From Bryum argenteum (Eukaryota; Streptophyta; Bryopsida; Bryales; Bryaceae), in assembly GCA_037043015.1 (NCBI GenBank), contig CM073321.1, positions 11,540,001-11,604,000 of the forward strand: 64,000 nt of DNA. Direction: 5' to 3'. The notes beneath the pieces are model-generated. The model was not told where the DNA came from and searched no databases. It was given only the letters and a program-made list of their open reading frames with translations. The translations under genes and the position numbers were made by a program. Shown piece by piece: positions 21,240 through 31,402 of this stretch (its first letter is position 1; every line of letters begins with the position of its first letter).

Positions 21240-22859
21240 TCACCTATTCGATGTGCACAGGCTTCTCCGAAGCGGACCCGGCAAACTGGAGGTTTGTTCC
21301 AGACGTCATTGTAGATTTAGCTATTTATCGATATCTTCATTACATTAGAATTACCCGCAGTCTCCCGAGCAATACGCTATGTCTGAAAAGTTCACATTGT
21401 ATCGGCTGCCAGTCGACACCTATAATACGTCGGTTGTCTACCGATACAATTCCAGAAATTCTCATTCTGCGTACTGCTCGGTGTACATATTTTTTATTTT
21501 TCTTTGTGTTCATCCAATGTATCGACCGCCGGCCGACATGTCTCTATCCACGTGCTTTTATCCTCTACGTTCTGATGTTGTTTTTCAAATTTCTTATTAT
21601 CGCATTGCAGAGCACGATGGATCTGCAGAGACCTCTCCGCAACGGTCTGCTCCCCTCGCGTCTGTTTCATCTGTACCTCCCGTACCTAAGGTACCTCGGA
21701 AATACTTTCTTCTTTTCGACATCAATGGGACTATTATGCACTTTTGCCCTCACAGGATGATTCAGCAGAAAGTTCTAAAGAGCGAGGCTCGGATTAGGCC
21801 GGGACTCAAGGAGCTTATTTTTGGTGTTTGGCAAACAAGTTTGAGGTGGTCTTCTGGTCCTCCGTTCAGGAGAAAAACTTGACACCGCATCTCGAGTATA
21901 TCCGGGACAGGGTTCCTATTTTCCCGGATTCCATTGTTGCGTATGGGCAGTCGAAGTGCTTGATAAGTGCTTACAAGGACCCTCAGAGACCAGATGTTCC
22001 TGTCTTTCTCAAGTGCATAAGGCATCTTCTTTCCTGTTGCCCTGACAGCAAACAAACAAATTTGCATCGATATGAATATCTTCATGCTCATCCTTTTTCC
22101 TTATACTTGCCCTCATGCTCTTTGTACTTTACCTCCTCTTTCCATATCGGCTACCGGCTGATATGAGTCCTGTCTCGTCTTGTTTATTCCTCATACCTAA
22201 TTGTTTCTGTGTTGTATGTCTTCTTTATGCAGGGTATTCTCCACATTGATTCCATCTTCGATCGACCCCATTTCCTCAAGAAGTGCATTGTTCTTTGCGT
22301 TTCGAGATTTTTGTGCTTCATCGATCCTAATGTTGCGGTTGACCGTTGGGACGCTCATCGGAATATTGTAAGGAGGTCTGGTCTGAAGAAGTTGTTTCAA
22401 GTTTTGCTGGAGCGATTCAATGTTGGCTTGTGGTTGAAAATGCCTCTACAGGATTTGATGCCACTCCTCAAATTTATCCTCCCAGAAGGCGTTTCTCGTG
22501 AGTTATCATTTGTCCTCGGGAGAGAGCAGTGAGAACATCGTAAGAATTACCCTTGGTGTTATAAGCTTCTCAATACTCTCTATTGTAAGCCCCAAGCTCG
22601 GGATGTGTGCCACCCTCACCAAGTACTTCTAGTTGACGTTGGTCCTTTCTCTCCCCGTAGAAGTCCGGATGCTGCTTGCTACATGCCTTGGCCTTTTCGA
22701 GGTGATTTTAGCTCGTCAACAAGGACTATTTCTAATATAGTTACCAATATTCTCCCCTTCATTTATCTCTTACATAAGTTTGGATCTGTTTCCGAGTATA
22801 TGAAGCACTCGCATAGGCCTGGTCAAATACACTTTAAAGTTGCACATGCCTTGAAGTAA
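21240..22859 (+). pseudogene. FCP1/HAD-phosphatase-like gene, tandem degenerate domains
   Basis: The exon starting 21611 (after TTGCAG) encodes KYFLLFDINGTIMHF, the FCP1-type DxDx(T/V) motif with Asn at the second Asp, then RPGLKELIF. A 1-nt indel near 21,825 shifts the frame to NKFEVVFWSSVQEKN, the usual FCP1 strand. A second exon (22233-22859) after TTTATGCAG has FLCFIDPNVAV, LKKLFQVLLERFNVGLW and VLLVDVGPF, a second FCP1-like fold without the catalytic motif. TGA 22530 interrupts it and TAA 22857 ends it. Introns (about 21,290-21,610 and 22,03x-22,232) carry TATCGGC palindromes. FCP1-like proteins dephosphorylate Ser/Thr, as on RNA polymerase II tails; this one looks catalytically weak or dead. 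It may be the 3' half of the 16,567 gene. Confidence 0.6.
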
Positions 22860-23687
22860 GGGAAACCTGTTTATCAAAACTCTTAAACCCCTATATAGTG
22901 AGTTTTGGCTGGAGGCCGACTCCCTTTCAAACCTGTAATGCTTTCCTAACTTATAAATATGATTACTTTTGCACATTGTGTTATGATTTCTAAGTATGCG
23001 TCATCTGCATGTGTCGGCCGCAGGCCGATATCATTCCTGGACTATGAATATGTCCATAATTAGTTAAATACCTGTTAATTCGTAGATGACCATTAAGCTC
23101 AAGTCGAGCTAAATGGACTTCTTATAAATAAATCAACAAGACGAATTCGTGAACTTGAATCATTTGGATGTGGATGCCCGTTTAGCTCGACTCGAGCTAG
23201 ATGAGCTTGTCCATATTACATGCATTCGTGATAAGAAATTGCCTCGATATTCGTGCACAATGATTTGTGAGACTGATTCTTGGGAACCGTACACAAGTAG
23301 AACAATATCTTCGCCTGGATTTCCGTGCACACAACCTCCGACGAAATCCACTTTGTCATCAGGAATGCACCTCGATGAAGGCAACATATGACCAATTAAC
23401 AAAAAATTCTTGTTACACGTTGAAATTGAGGTTATTGATCAAACTCACCCTCACGCCGTACCCGACAGCTGCAATAATTTAACGAAGGCCCTGGGCATCC
23501 TCAAAAGCAGCATGCGCATCAACACCAGAGCTACAAAGAGTCCCAAACCCAAATCAGAATTTACTAAACCGGAAGCACAAATGGGAAACGGAGTATATGC
23601 GAGACGGAGTATAGTGAGACGAAGGGGAAAGGTGCGGAATTGCGGAGCTGAGGCCAAGGGCAAAGGTGCGAAGGTGCGCAGGAGCAG

Positions 23688-23930
23688 AGGAGCACAGGAG
23701 CGGAGCAGCGGAGGAGCAAAAGAGCGGAGCAGCGGAGTAGCGGAGGAGCGGAGCAGCCGAGTAGCGGAGGAGCAGAGCAGCGGAGCAGCGGAGGAGCAGA
23801 GCAGCGGAGTAGCGGAGGAGCGGAGCAGCCGAGTAGCGGAGGAGCAGAGCAGCGGAGCAGCGGAGGAGTGGAGAAGCGGAGCAGCGGAAGAGCGGAGCAG
23901 CGGAAGAACGGAGCAGGGGAGGAGCGGGAT
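23688..23930. repeat. GCGGAGCAGCGGAGGAG minisatellite, long allele
   Basis: Tandem purine-rich units of GGAGCAGCGGAGGAGC type (10-20 nt) make long ORFs in all frames. The inverted-arm counterpart at about 42,500-42,592 is only about 95-105 bp, so the array differs in length by some 140 bp between otherwise near-identical arms. Confidence 0.85.
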
Positions 23931-25706
23931 AGTGTGCAATGAGAAAGAAGAGCGAGCAACACCAAGCGGGAAGAAAAATGGTGCCAAAATAGAGCACCAA
24001 CTCGGCAAAGAAAGGGCACCAACAAAGGCCACTAACGGTCAGAGAATTTTGAGTAAAAGCGATGTGGTTGGTCTTGGTCGTGCAGTGGTCAAAAAAGAGG
24101 GAACTTCGGGAGGAACTGGGACATCATGGGAGAGTAAAAATCATTTGAAGTTAAGTCTCCGAGAAATCGGGAGTATTTCTTAAATTAGAAATTACATAAT
24201 TGTAATTAAGAAAACCGGATTCGTGAGGAAAATGGATAACCCAAACTCAAATTAACAAAATAATCACATATTGGGCACTAGAATGTTAACCCCTAAATGC
24301 GCCGAATGTCAAAAAACAACATTTTGGATGGAAGGCAGCACTTTGAATAGCCATATCTTCTTCATCCGAGGTTCGTTTTGGATGGAATCACTTGGGTTAT
24401 GCTCCAAATCAAGTCTAGTTTGTATTGTAAAATTTGCAAGCCCATAAGATAAAGTATGAATTAATGGAATGCACTTTAGAAAAGACAGCTCTTCTTTTTT
24501 ATTGGATCTCCAAGCATGGGGCATGTATTATCATTGCAAGCCAATTATGTGAAATTAAAAATAGTTTTTTATGATTTGCTTTTTCATGGTCATGATCTTA
24601 AGGTGATTCTTAACAACTTTGTAGTGAGAAGTTTTATGATCATAATGATTTTGCTATTCGATTTGCAATGATGCTTTGTCAACATAAAAGTGACAAAATG
24701 GATGATACTTGAGGAGCTGTATCTCCTTCATCCACCGTTAGATTTCAACTTAATTTTTTGGGATGGCCTATAATTAGAGCCTAGTCTAAGTGATAGAAAC
24801 CTTAACAAGATCTAAGATATTTTGAAGATAAGGCATGAAATTTAATGCAAAGGGTCTAGTTTTTGACTATTTTTCCTTTGTAAAATTTTTGGTAGTTTTT
24901 ACCATTCATTTGCATGGCTTGTATTTGAGCCAAGAAATTTTTTTGGTAAATTTTTGTATTAGTTGGAGGAATAAGAACTATTTCAGCTTCTTCATTACCT
25001 CCACTAACTCTCTTTGGTGCTAATGCATCCACTTTTGAACTAAGATGCATTGTATTATGACCAATATCAGCATACTTAGCAAATTTCTACTAAACCGATC
25101 CTTAATGCCCTTGTAAACTACACTTCCTGAGGTCCATCTCATCTAAGGTCGCTCTGTGTATCGCTTTGTGTGTTGCTTGCGGTAATTTTTTAGTCGCTCT
25201 GTATATCACTGTGTGTGTTGCTTGGGGTGGTTTTTTAGTTTCTGGCATTCCAGTTTGTCAAAGGCTTCACCCCTCATAGCCTCCAGCCCATCACCGTGCC
25301 CACACTACTTTCTTTGAAAACCAATCATGGTAGTTCTGATCACAGTTCCAATAGAATGCTTACATTCCCTCTTTTACTGTCAACTTGAAAAATGCACTTT
25401 GCGTATCTGAATTTGTTCCAACATATCGGTCTGTATCAAAACATCACATTGCATATATACTCATGAAGCTACTGTTATGCATAATTGGATATGTCAAACT
25501 CACCCCAAGCTGTCCCGTTCACCTTTTTAGCCCGAGATGTCCAATTCGATCAACTTTATATACAGACATGCACATTTTACATCCATTCTGCACACAACTA
25601 CTCTATATAGGAGACAATATTAGCTTCCTGTGTTTTTCAGAGGCTTGTGTTTAGATTGCAAGTGAAAGCACGCGCCATTCTCTTGTTGAAACTCTAGAAA
25701 GCACGC

Positions 25707-27150
25707 TGTCGCGACCCTAATAACTCCAACACATTTTTTTCTTAGTGAGCCTTACTTGGTAGCGGAATCACGGCTCACTTAGTTGGTAGCAACCGGCCAC
25801 GACTTTGCTAACACTTGCATGTGCCCGCACACACAATGTTAGCACCATTCTAAGTCACGGTGTCCAACCCACCTTGACTCCATAACTCATTACCGGATAC
25901 TCATAACTCATTACCCGGAACTCCCACCAACACATGGGCATGCCAACCCGAAACTCCCACCAACACATGGGCATGCCACTTGGTGGCGCGGGGCGGCCTT
26001 CCACAAATGTCCAAGCTCCCAAGGGTGCTACTAATCACCCCTGGAGCTAACCGCCCTTACCCATTGTCCAACTTCCCACTAGTCCCCTTCCACTCTTGTT
26101 TCTCACCCAATGTTGCGGGATGCTCAAGAGCATCCTACAATGCCCAAGGTGTAGGAGTGAGGCTTCTTTCCCATGCCTCACCATTTTGAGCCATTCCGGG
26201 TTACTCCCGAGAACCGGCACTACTTATCACGGGGACTAACTTGGAGAGGGACACTTCCCAACCCCATGTTTAGAGATGCTCCAAAGCACTCTCCATTTTC
26301 CACAAGGTGCGGGAGTGAGGCCCCATCCCAAGCCTCACCCCTTGGAGCCACCCCGGCTCCTTAAGGCACCATGTGCAAGTGAGGAGGGAGACCACCCCTC
26401 CTCATAGTACTCTCTGGAGTCTTCGGTAGGCCCCCCCCTCTTGTGTTGAGGGGCCTTCCGTGACACACTTTTGTTTTGGAAGACCACCCGTTTTTGACTT
26501 AGTCTCAAAAACGAGCCGTATCTTCTTCTCGGGCTAACTTGTAGCTCTGTTATCCGAATGGGACGTGCAAGCCCATTTTCGACATCTACTCTTTGAGTTG
26601 ATGCCGATGGACTTCTCATTTGTCCCAATCGGAGCTTCCATGTGAGAGCTATGCTCCTCTGAACATTCGGGAGTCCCGGGAGGCAGCAGTCCCGGAGTCC
26701 CGAAGTCCCGATGCTTTGGAGAGCCATATCTCCCAAGGCATTGTTTTGCTCCTCACGAGCCTTAGCATTTTGGAAAGCTCTTGTCCAGAGCTTTTCAAAG
26801 ACATGCAACATGCCGCCATCCAAGAAGGGCGACATTTTGAGTCCCGAAAGGCAACACTCCCGAGTCCCGGAGTGTCCCGGAACGCGCTCCAACTTTGGAG
26901 AGCCATATCTCATGACTCACAACTCCAAATCGCGCGTTCTTTGGACCCATGGGTGCGTGCTTGAACAAGGTTTGCAACCATGTAAGGCACACCACCCAGT
27001 TCGTCCCAAGCAGGACGCCATTGCGTGCTGTTTGCTCGGGACTCCCCTTGGTCACTTCACATTGTCTCTTGCCAAGCCCGGAACGTCACTCCCGGGGTCC
27101 TCTTGGCTCACCACGGTGTTCGGGCATCCTTTGGAAAGAGATGTGAGACA
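25707..27150 (-). mobile_element. Solo LTR of the element A family, with empty site known
   Basis: On the minus strand it spans a full LTR (starting in GATGTGAGACA at 27150 and ending GCGACA at 25707). Flanks are CACGC (left) and CACGT (right), a 4/5 target duplication. The opposite arm at about 40,717-40,728 shows the uninterrupted site (AAGCACGCGTTGGTG on the minus strand), proving the insertion and placing it after the arm duplication, or showing precise absence in that copy. No internal region remains, as expected from LTR-LTR recombination. Confidence 0.85.
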
Positions 27151-27590
27151 CACGTTGGTGGAGTCGCTCTTTCAAGTGCTTCTTTGTAAGCTTTTGGAAG
27201 CACGCTTTCCTCGTGAAGAAACAAGGTTTTTCTGGTCATGCCTGAACAGTGGCAATTTTCAATCAAATTTGGCTTGAGCATTGTCGTTTAACATTACTGA
27301 CATTCGATCAATAAATGGTACCTTGAGTTGTGAACATCTGGTAGCATGTTAGTTTAAGAGGCCATGTATATACCTTATGCTTACTTACGTGTAATGTGAT
27401 GTGTTTTGTATTAGTTGTAGGAATAAGAACTATGTTCATAAATAGTATAAAACTTCAATCATAAGGATCAATTGCTAAATGCCTAACTTCATAATAATTT
27501 TGACCTAGTTTAATAAATGATAACTTTTTATTTAAAGCTTGTCTCAAAACTGTACAGAATTTTCTTTTTTACATATGGTTTTTATTCTTT

Positions 27591-28009
27591 ATTCTATAAA
27601 ACAATTCAATCTTTATATTCTTAAAAAAATTTACATAATACTAAAAAATACCTTTAGTTGGTTTTCCTCAAAAATTATCTAGTGTTCTACGGACGAATTC
27701 TAAAATTTGTGTTTTTCGGTATTTTTCTATACAGATTGGAGTTCAAAGTGACTACGAAGTTTAAAATATTTTACAGTGTAGTAGTTATGATTCAAGGTTA
27801 AGTGTTTAGGGTTAAGGGTTTAGTATAGGGTTTACTATATAGAATTTAGGCTATAGAGTTTAGGAATTAAGGTTTTGGTTATAGGGTTAAGGGTTCAGGA
27901 TTAAAGGTTAATTATTTTTGAAGTTAAAGATTTAGGATTGAAAAGTAAAGATAGAAGCTAGATAGCAACTTTATGGAAGAAAGCGTTAACGCGGATATAT
28001 TCTAAACGC
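27591..28009. other. AT-rich spacer with degenerate telomere-like repeat
   Basis: From about 27,801 to 27,930 there are scattered TTTAGGG and GGTTTAG-like words (a perfect TTTAGGG at 27805) in GGGTTAAGGGTTTAG contexts. They resemble decayed plant telomere repeats. There is no gene. This piece has no partner in the right arm. Confidence 0.5.
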
Positions 28010-28330
28010 CGAAACCTCAGAAAAAAGATGCTGAAAATCTCCATCGCTATCGGATTCACTCAATTCCATGATTATTTGAATGCCTCAATTAAACAAACAA
28101 TCATAAGTAATCACTGGAAAATTAATTTATATGCAATCCGAAAATTAATTTAAATGTGACTGTATGACCATTCAGGAAATTGTATGGCTATTTAGCTGGA
28201 GTCGAGCTAAATGGTCATGATGATAACTATTCTTCAGACTCACCTCAAAGCTGTGTACTTACATTACCATTTAGCTTCGCTCGAGCTAAATGGTCTTCCT
28301 TTACAACTGCTTCGGGGTTTGTTGATGAAT
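28010..28330 (-). repeat. Inverted duplicate of the 5' region and first exon of the 43.4-kb gene
   Basis: The minus strand here matches 43,190-43,500, including ATG-GAA-TTG-AGT-GAA and the following codons (start near 28,065). Two CATTTAGCTCGA-type palindromes lie at 28188-28214 and 28267-28293. The rest of the gene is absent, so this is a dead promoter-plus-exon copy. Confidence 0.75.
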
Positions 28331-28690
28331 GTCAAACCCTAATTTTTCTTTTTTGCCCAAATTAGATCCGGGTACTGGTTAGTATTAACAGGTTGATAAA
28401 GTAAAGGCCTATAAAATGACCTATCCGGGTAAAGACCGGATAAAGATAGTTTAGGTAGGGACCTGCCTATCCCAGGAATAGCCTTAACTTTAGTAGGCAG
28501 GGTAGGAGTGTCAAACCTCATTTTTTCGTTTTTGCCCCAAGTTAGTCCGGTTAGTAGTTAGTAATAGTTAATTAGAGGAAATAAAAGCCTATATACTGGC
28601 CTACCCGGGTAATGACCGGGTAAGGTTAGCTTAGCTAGGAACCAGCCTACCCGTTAGTTTCCTTAAGCCTAATGGGCAGGGTAGGGGAGC
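28331..28690. repeat. Tandem duplication, two ~180-bp units
   Basis: The second unit starts at 28510, 179 bp after the first, both with GTCAAACC. Each contains TAAAGGCCTATA-like and CCGGGTAA(T/A)GACCGG segments and ends near GGCAGGGTAGG. The units have diverged by roughly a fifth, judged by eye. Confidence 0.75.
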
Positions 28691-29244
28691 GACCCCTTTC
28701 TAGTTTTTTTGTTGTTGTTTGTTGCAAAACAGGGTCCGGCCTCTCCGTGCCGATCCGCTCGCTGAGGAACCGGATCAGGCTTGTCCGACCCCTCGCAGCT
28801 TGACCTCTACCCGGGAAGGGGCTGTCCCGATCGGGTATGTACCGATCGGGTATGGCCTGACCGGGTATGGCCCGACCGGTCATAACCCGGGCAATGATGG
28901 CCCGACCGGCCATAGCCCGGGTGGTCATGGCCCGGCCGGGTGTCGATGGCCGGGTCGGAGAAGAAGAACGGGCCGGGCGGAGGAACCACCGGCGGCGGCG
29001 CCAATAGTCCCGGGCTGACAAGCCCGTCATTAATACGGCGCCGCCAAAAGGTACAGCCACCTCCCCCACTCCCTTTTGTCGTTAGCGGCGCGGAGGGGGC
29101 CGTTACCCTCCTTTTTGCACTTCTCCCCCCCCTTCCTCGTTTTGTGTGCGCTGTGCCGACTTTGCCAATCCCCACATTCTCGCACGTTCCTGCTCCACGC
29201 GGCCGCCCTGCACGCCATAGCCCGGAGAAGAGAAGTACGGAGAC
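28691..29244. other. GC-rich region with CGGGTATGG/CCCGACCGG repeats
   Basis: CGATCGGGTATG, CTGACCGGGTATGG and CCCGACCGGCCAT repeat between about 28,825 and 28,950, several of them self-complementary. It may be the leader of the gag-like gene that follows. The long ORFs on both strands are GC by-products. Confidence 0.5.
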
Positions 29245-29724
29245 ATGGCCGGAGAGCGGGATTCACGAATCCGGAGTAAAATTATCCAGGCTGGCATCCC
29301 AATGGCAGTAGATGCCCGAGCGCAGCTGGTGCAGGACCTGACGCGGATGGGGTGCGTGGGATTGTACTAGGTACCCTGGAATGTGGAGGACGCAGGGATC
29401 ATCGAGGAGGCCGTGTCCGGACAGGATCCACCGACTTTCGCCGACAACCCTGTCCGGGCCAAGCCGCATTTTTGGCAGGAGGCGTGCTGGGGGGTGACGT
29501 ACGGCTTTCCGGATTCCTCCACCGGATACATTCAGGTGAGGAATGATCCCTTCCTCGGTGGGATGTACCATAACTCCGCGCACGAGCACGACGGATACCG
29601 CATGGAAGATTGTGTGAATGCTCGTCTGCTCAGATTCCTGGCCCCGATCCTCAACCCGGAGAAGCCGTAGTTTGTTTCAAACATGCTCCTGAAGGCGATC
29701 GTGGAGTCCTACCTGGGCCGAAAG
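29245..29724 (+). pseudogene. Gag-like gene family, copy 1, cut by an LTR
   Basis: The frame from ATG 29245 (MAGERDSRIRSK) contains VPWNVEDAG, CWGVTYGFPD and HEHDGYRMEDC, then LAPILNPEKP. It aligns through its length with the 56,821 gene (TPWGIHDAE; VYGF; HKHNGYAMEDC; LAPILHAEKP). Stops are TAG 29368 and TAG 29668. The frame ends at 29,724 where the 5' LTR of element A begins, so the insertion destroyed it. The function is unknown. The family looks like a retroelement structural protein or a plant-transposon accessory protein. Confidence 0.6.
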
Positions 29725-31245
29725 TGTCACATCCCTTTCCAAAGGATGCCCGAACACCGTGGTGAGCCGAGAGGACCCCGGGAGTGACGCCCCGGGCTTG
29801 GCAAGAGACAAGGTGAAGTGACCAAGGGGAGTCCCGAGCAAACAGCACGCAATGGCGTCGTGTTCGGGACGAACTTGGTGGTGTGTTTTACATGGTTGCA
29901 AACCTTGTTCAAGCACGCACCCATAGGTCCAAAGAACGCGCAATTTGGAGTTGTGAGTCATGAGATATGACTCTCCAAAGTTGGAGCGCGTTCCGGGACA
30001 CTCCGGGACTCGGGAGTGTTGCCTTTTGGGACTCAAAATGTCGTCCTTCTTGGATGGCGGCATGTTGCATGTCTTTGAAAAGCTCTGGACAAGAGCTTTC
30101 CAAAAAGCTAAGGCTCGTGAGGAGCAAAACAATGCTTTGGGAGATATGGCTCTCCAAAGCATCGGGACTTTGGGACTCCGGGACTGCTGCCTCCCGGGAC
30201 TCCCGAATGTTCAGAGGAGCATAGCTCCCACATGGAAGCTCCGATTGGGATAAGTGAGGAGTCTATCGACATCTACTCAAAGAGTAGATGTTGAGAATGG
30301 GCTCGCATGTCCCATTTGGATAACTGAGCTACAAGTTAGCCCGAGAAGAAGATACGGCCCGTTTTTGAGACTAAGTCAAAAACGGGTGGTCTTCCAAAAC
30401 AAAAGTGTGTCACGGAAGGCCCCTCAACACAAGAGGGGGGGGGGGCCTACCGAAGACTCCAGAGAGTACTACGAGGAGGGGTGGTCTCCCTCCTCACTTG
30501 CACATGGTGCCTTGAGGAGCCGGGGTGGCTCCAAGGGGTGAGGCTTGGGATGGGGCCTCACTCCCGCACCTTGTGGAAAATGGAGAGTGCTTTGGAGCAT
30601 CTCATAATGGGGTTGGGAAGTGTCCCTCTCCAAGTTAGTCCCCGTGATAAGTAGTGCTGGTTCCCGGGAGTGACCGGGAATGGCTCAAGAAGGTGAGGCA
30701 TGGAAAGGAAGCCTCACTTCTACATCTTGGGCATTGTGGGATGCTCTTGAGCATCCTGCAACATTGGGTTGGAAAGAGTCCCGCTCCAAACTAGTCCCCG
30801 GGAAAACTAGTGCCGGATTCCGGGAGGATTTCCGGCAAAGTCCCGAATGGGGTGAGAAATATGAGTGGAAGGGGACTAGTGGGAAGTTGGAAAATGGATA
30901 AGGGCGGTTAGCTCCGGGGGTGATTAGTAGCACCCTTGGGAGCTTGGACATGTGTGGAAGGCCGCCCCGTGCCACCAAGTGGTACGCCCATGTGTTGGTG
31001 GGAGTTCCGGGTTGGCATACCCATGTGTTGGTGGGAGTTCCGGGTAATGAGTACCGGATCATGAGTTATGGAGTCAAGGTGGGTTGGACACCTTGACTTA
31101 GAATGGTGCTAACATTGTGTGTGGGGGGCACATGCAAGTGTTAGCAAAGTCGTGGCCGCTTGCTACCAACTAAGTGAGCCGTGATTCCGCTACCAAGTAA
31201 GGCTCACTAAGAAAAAGAAGAGTTGGAGTAATTAAGGTCGCGACA
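29725..31245 (+). repeat. 5' LTR of element A
   Basis: 1,521 bp, TGTCAC...GCGACA. It carries the same hairpin series as the 3' LTR with a few stem mismatches. Its last about 250 bp (U5) resemble the solo LTR at 25,707 more than its own 3' LTR. Long ORFs on both strands are shared by all LTR copies but have stops in some and no domain, so I do not call them genes. Confidence 0.85.
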
Positions 31246-31246
31246 C

Positions 31247-31262
31247 TGGGTATCAGAGCAGG
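31247..31262 (+). other. Primer binding site for initiator-Met tRNA
   Basis: TGGGTATCAGAGCA directly after the LTR end matches the classic TGGTATCAGAGC plant iMet site with one extra G. It fixes the LTR boundary and the element's orientation. Confidence 0.8.
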
Positions 31263-31402
31263 CTACGTAACGGGATTCAATTAAGAGTAGGATGGCATGA
31301 GAGGCCGGAAGCTCGTGATGTGGCCCGAAGACACGTAGTGAAGCCTTTGTGGCCGGGGATGCTCCTCATGAGGAGTCTTCTTAAAGTCCATCGGAGGAGC
31401 CG

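Larger units (their letters stand above)
17267..23030. repeat. Dispersed palindrome family TGTATCGGC-N-GCCGATACA (10 copies)
   Basis: Copies at 17267-17289, 17343-17363, 17972-17994, 19409-19427, 19729-19749, 21398-21420, about 21430-21446, 21518-21540, 22143-22165 and 23011-23030. The first has perfect 11-bp arms (TGTATCGGCTG) around one C. Others keep the TATCGG and CCGATA ends with substitutions. Seven or eight lie in predicted introns of the two genes here, one in an exon-like stretch and one in 3' flank. The 48-nt intron lacks it. The spread is uneven, so it is not a tandem array. Confidence 0.8.
23086..27590 (+). repeat. Left arm of a large inverted repeat
   Basis: Apart from the solo LTR at 25,707-27,150, this arm (about 3.06 kb) matches the reverse complement of 40,289-43,190. 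A 71-codon ORF at 24309-24524 (minus) is identical to one at 41906-42121 (plus), and those at 24835-25023 and 25385-25654 recur at 41406-41594 and 40775-41044 with at most one residue change. The ORFs carry no known domain and are probably not genes. Their identity only shows how similar the arms are. The arm contains two CATTTAGCTCGA palindromes at its outer end and a minisatellite. Confidence 0.9.

Noticed and set aside
23451..24183. Long overlapping ORFs on both strands (up to 257 codons)
   Set aside because: They are translations of the GGAGCAGCGGAGGAGC minisatellite; open frames appear in several frames on both strands and no domain is seen.
26335..26913. 192-codon ORF and similar ORFs recurring in every LTR copy
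   Set aside because: Recurrence follows from LTR homology. Copies contain stops or frameshifts, both strands are open, and no domain is visible.
31247..31262. tRNA genes at the primer sites (also 61,193)
   Set aside because: Only the short 3'-complementary stretch is present; no cloverleaf can be formed around it.
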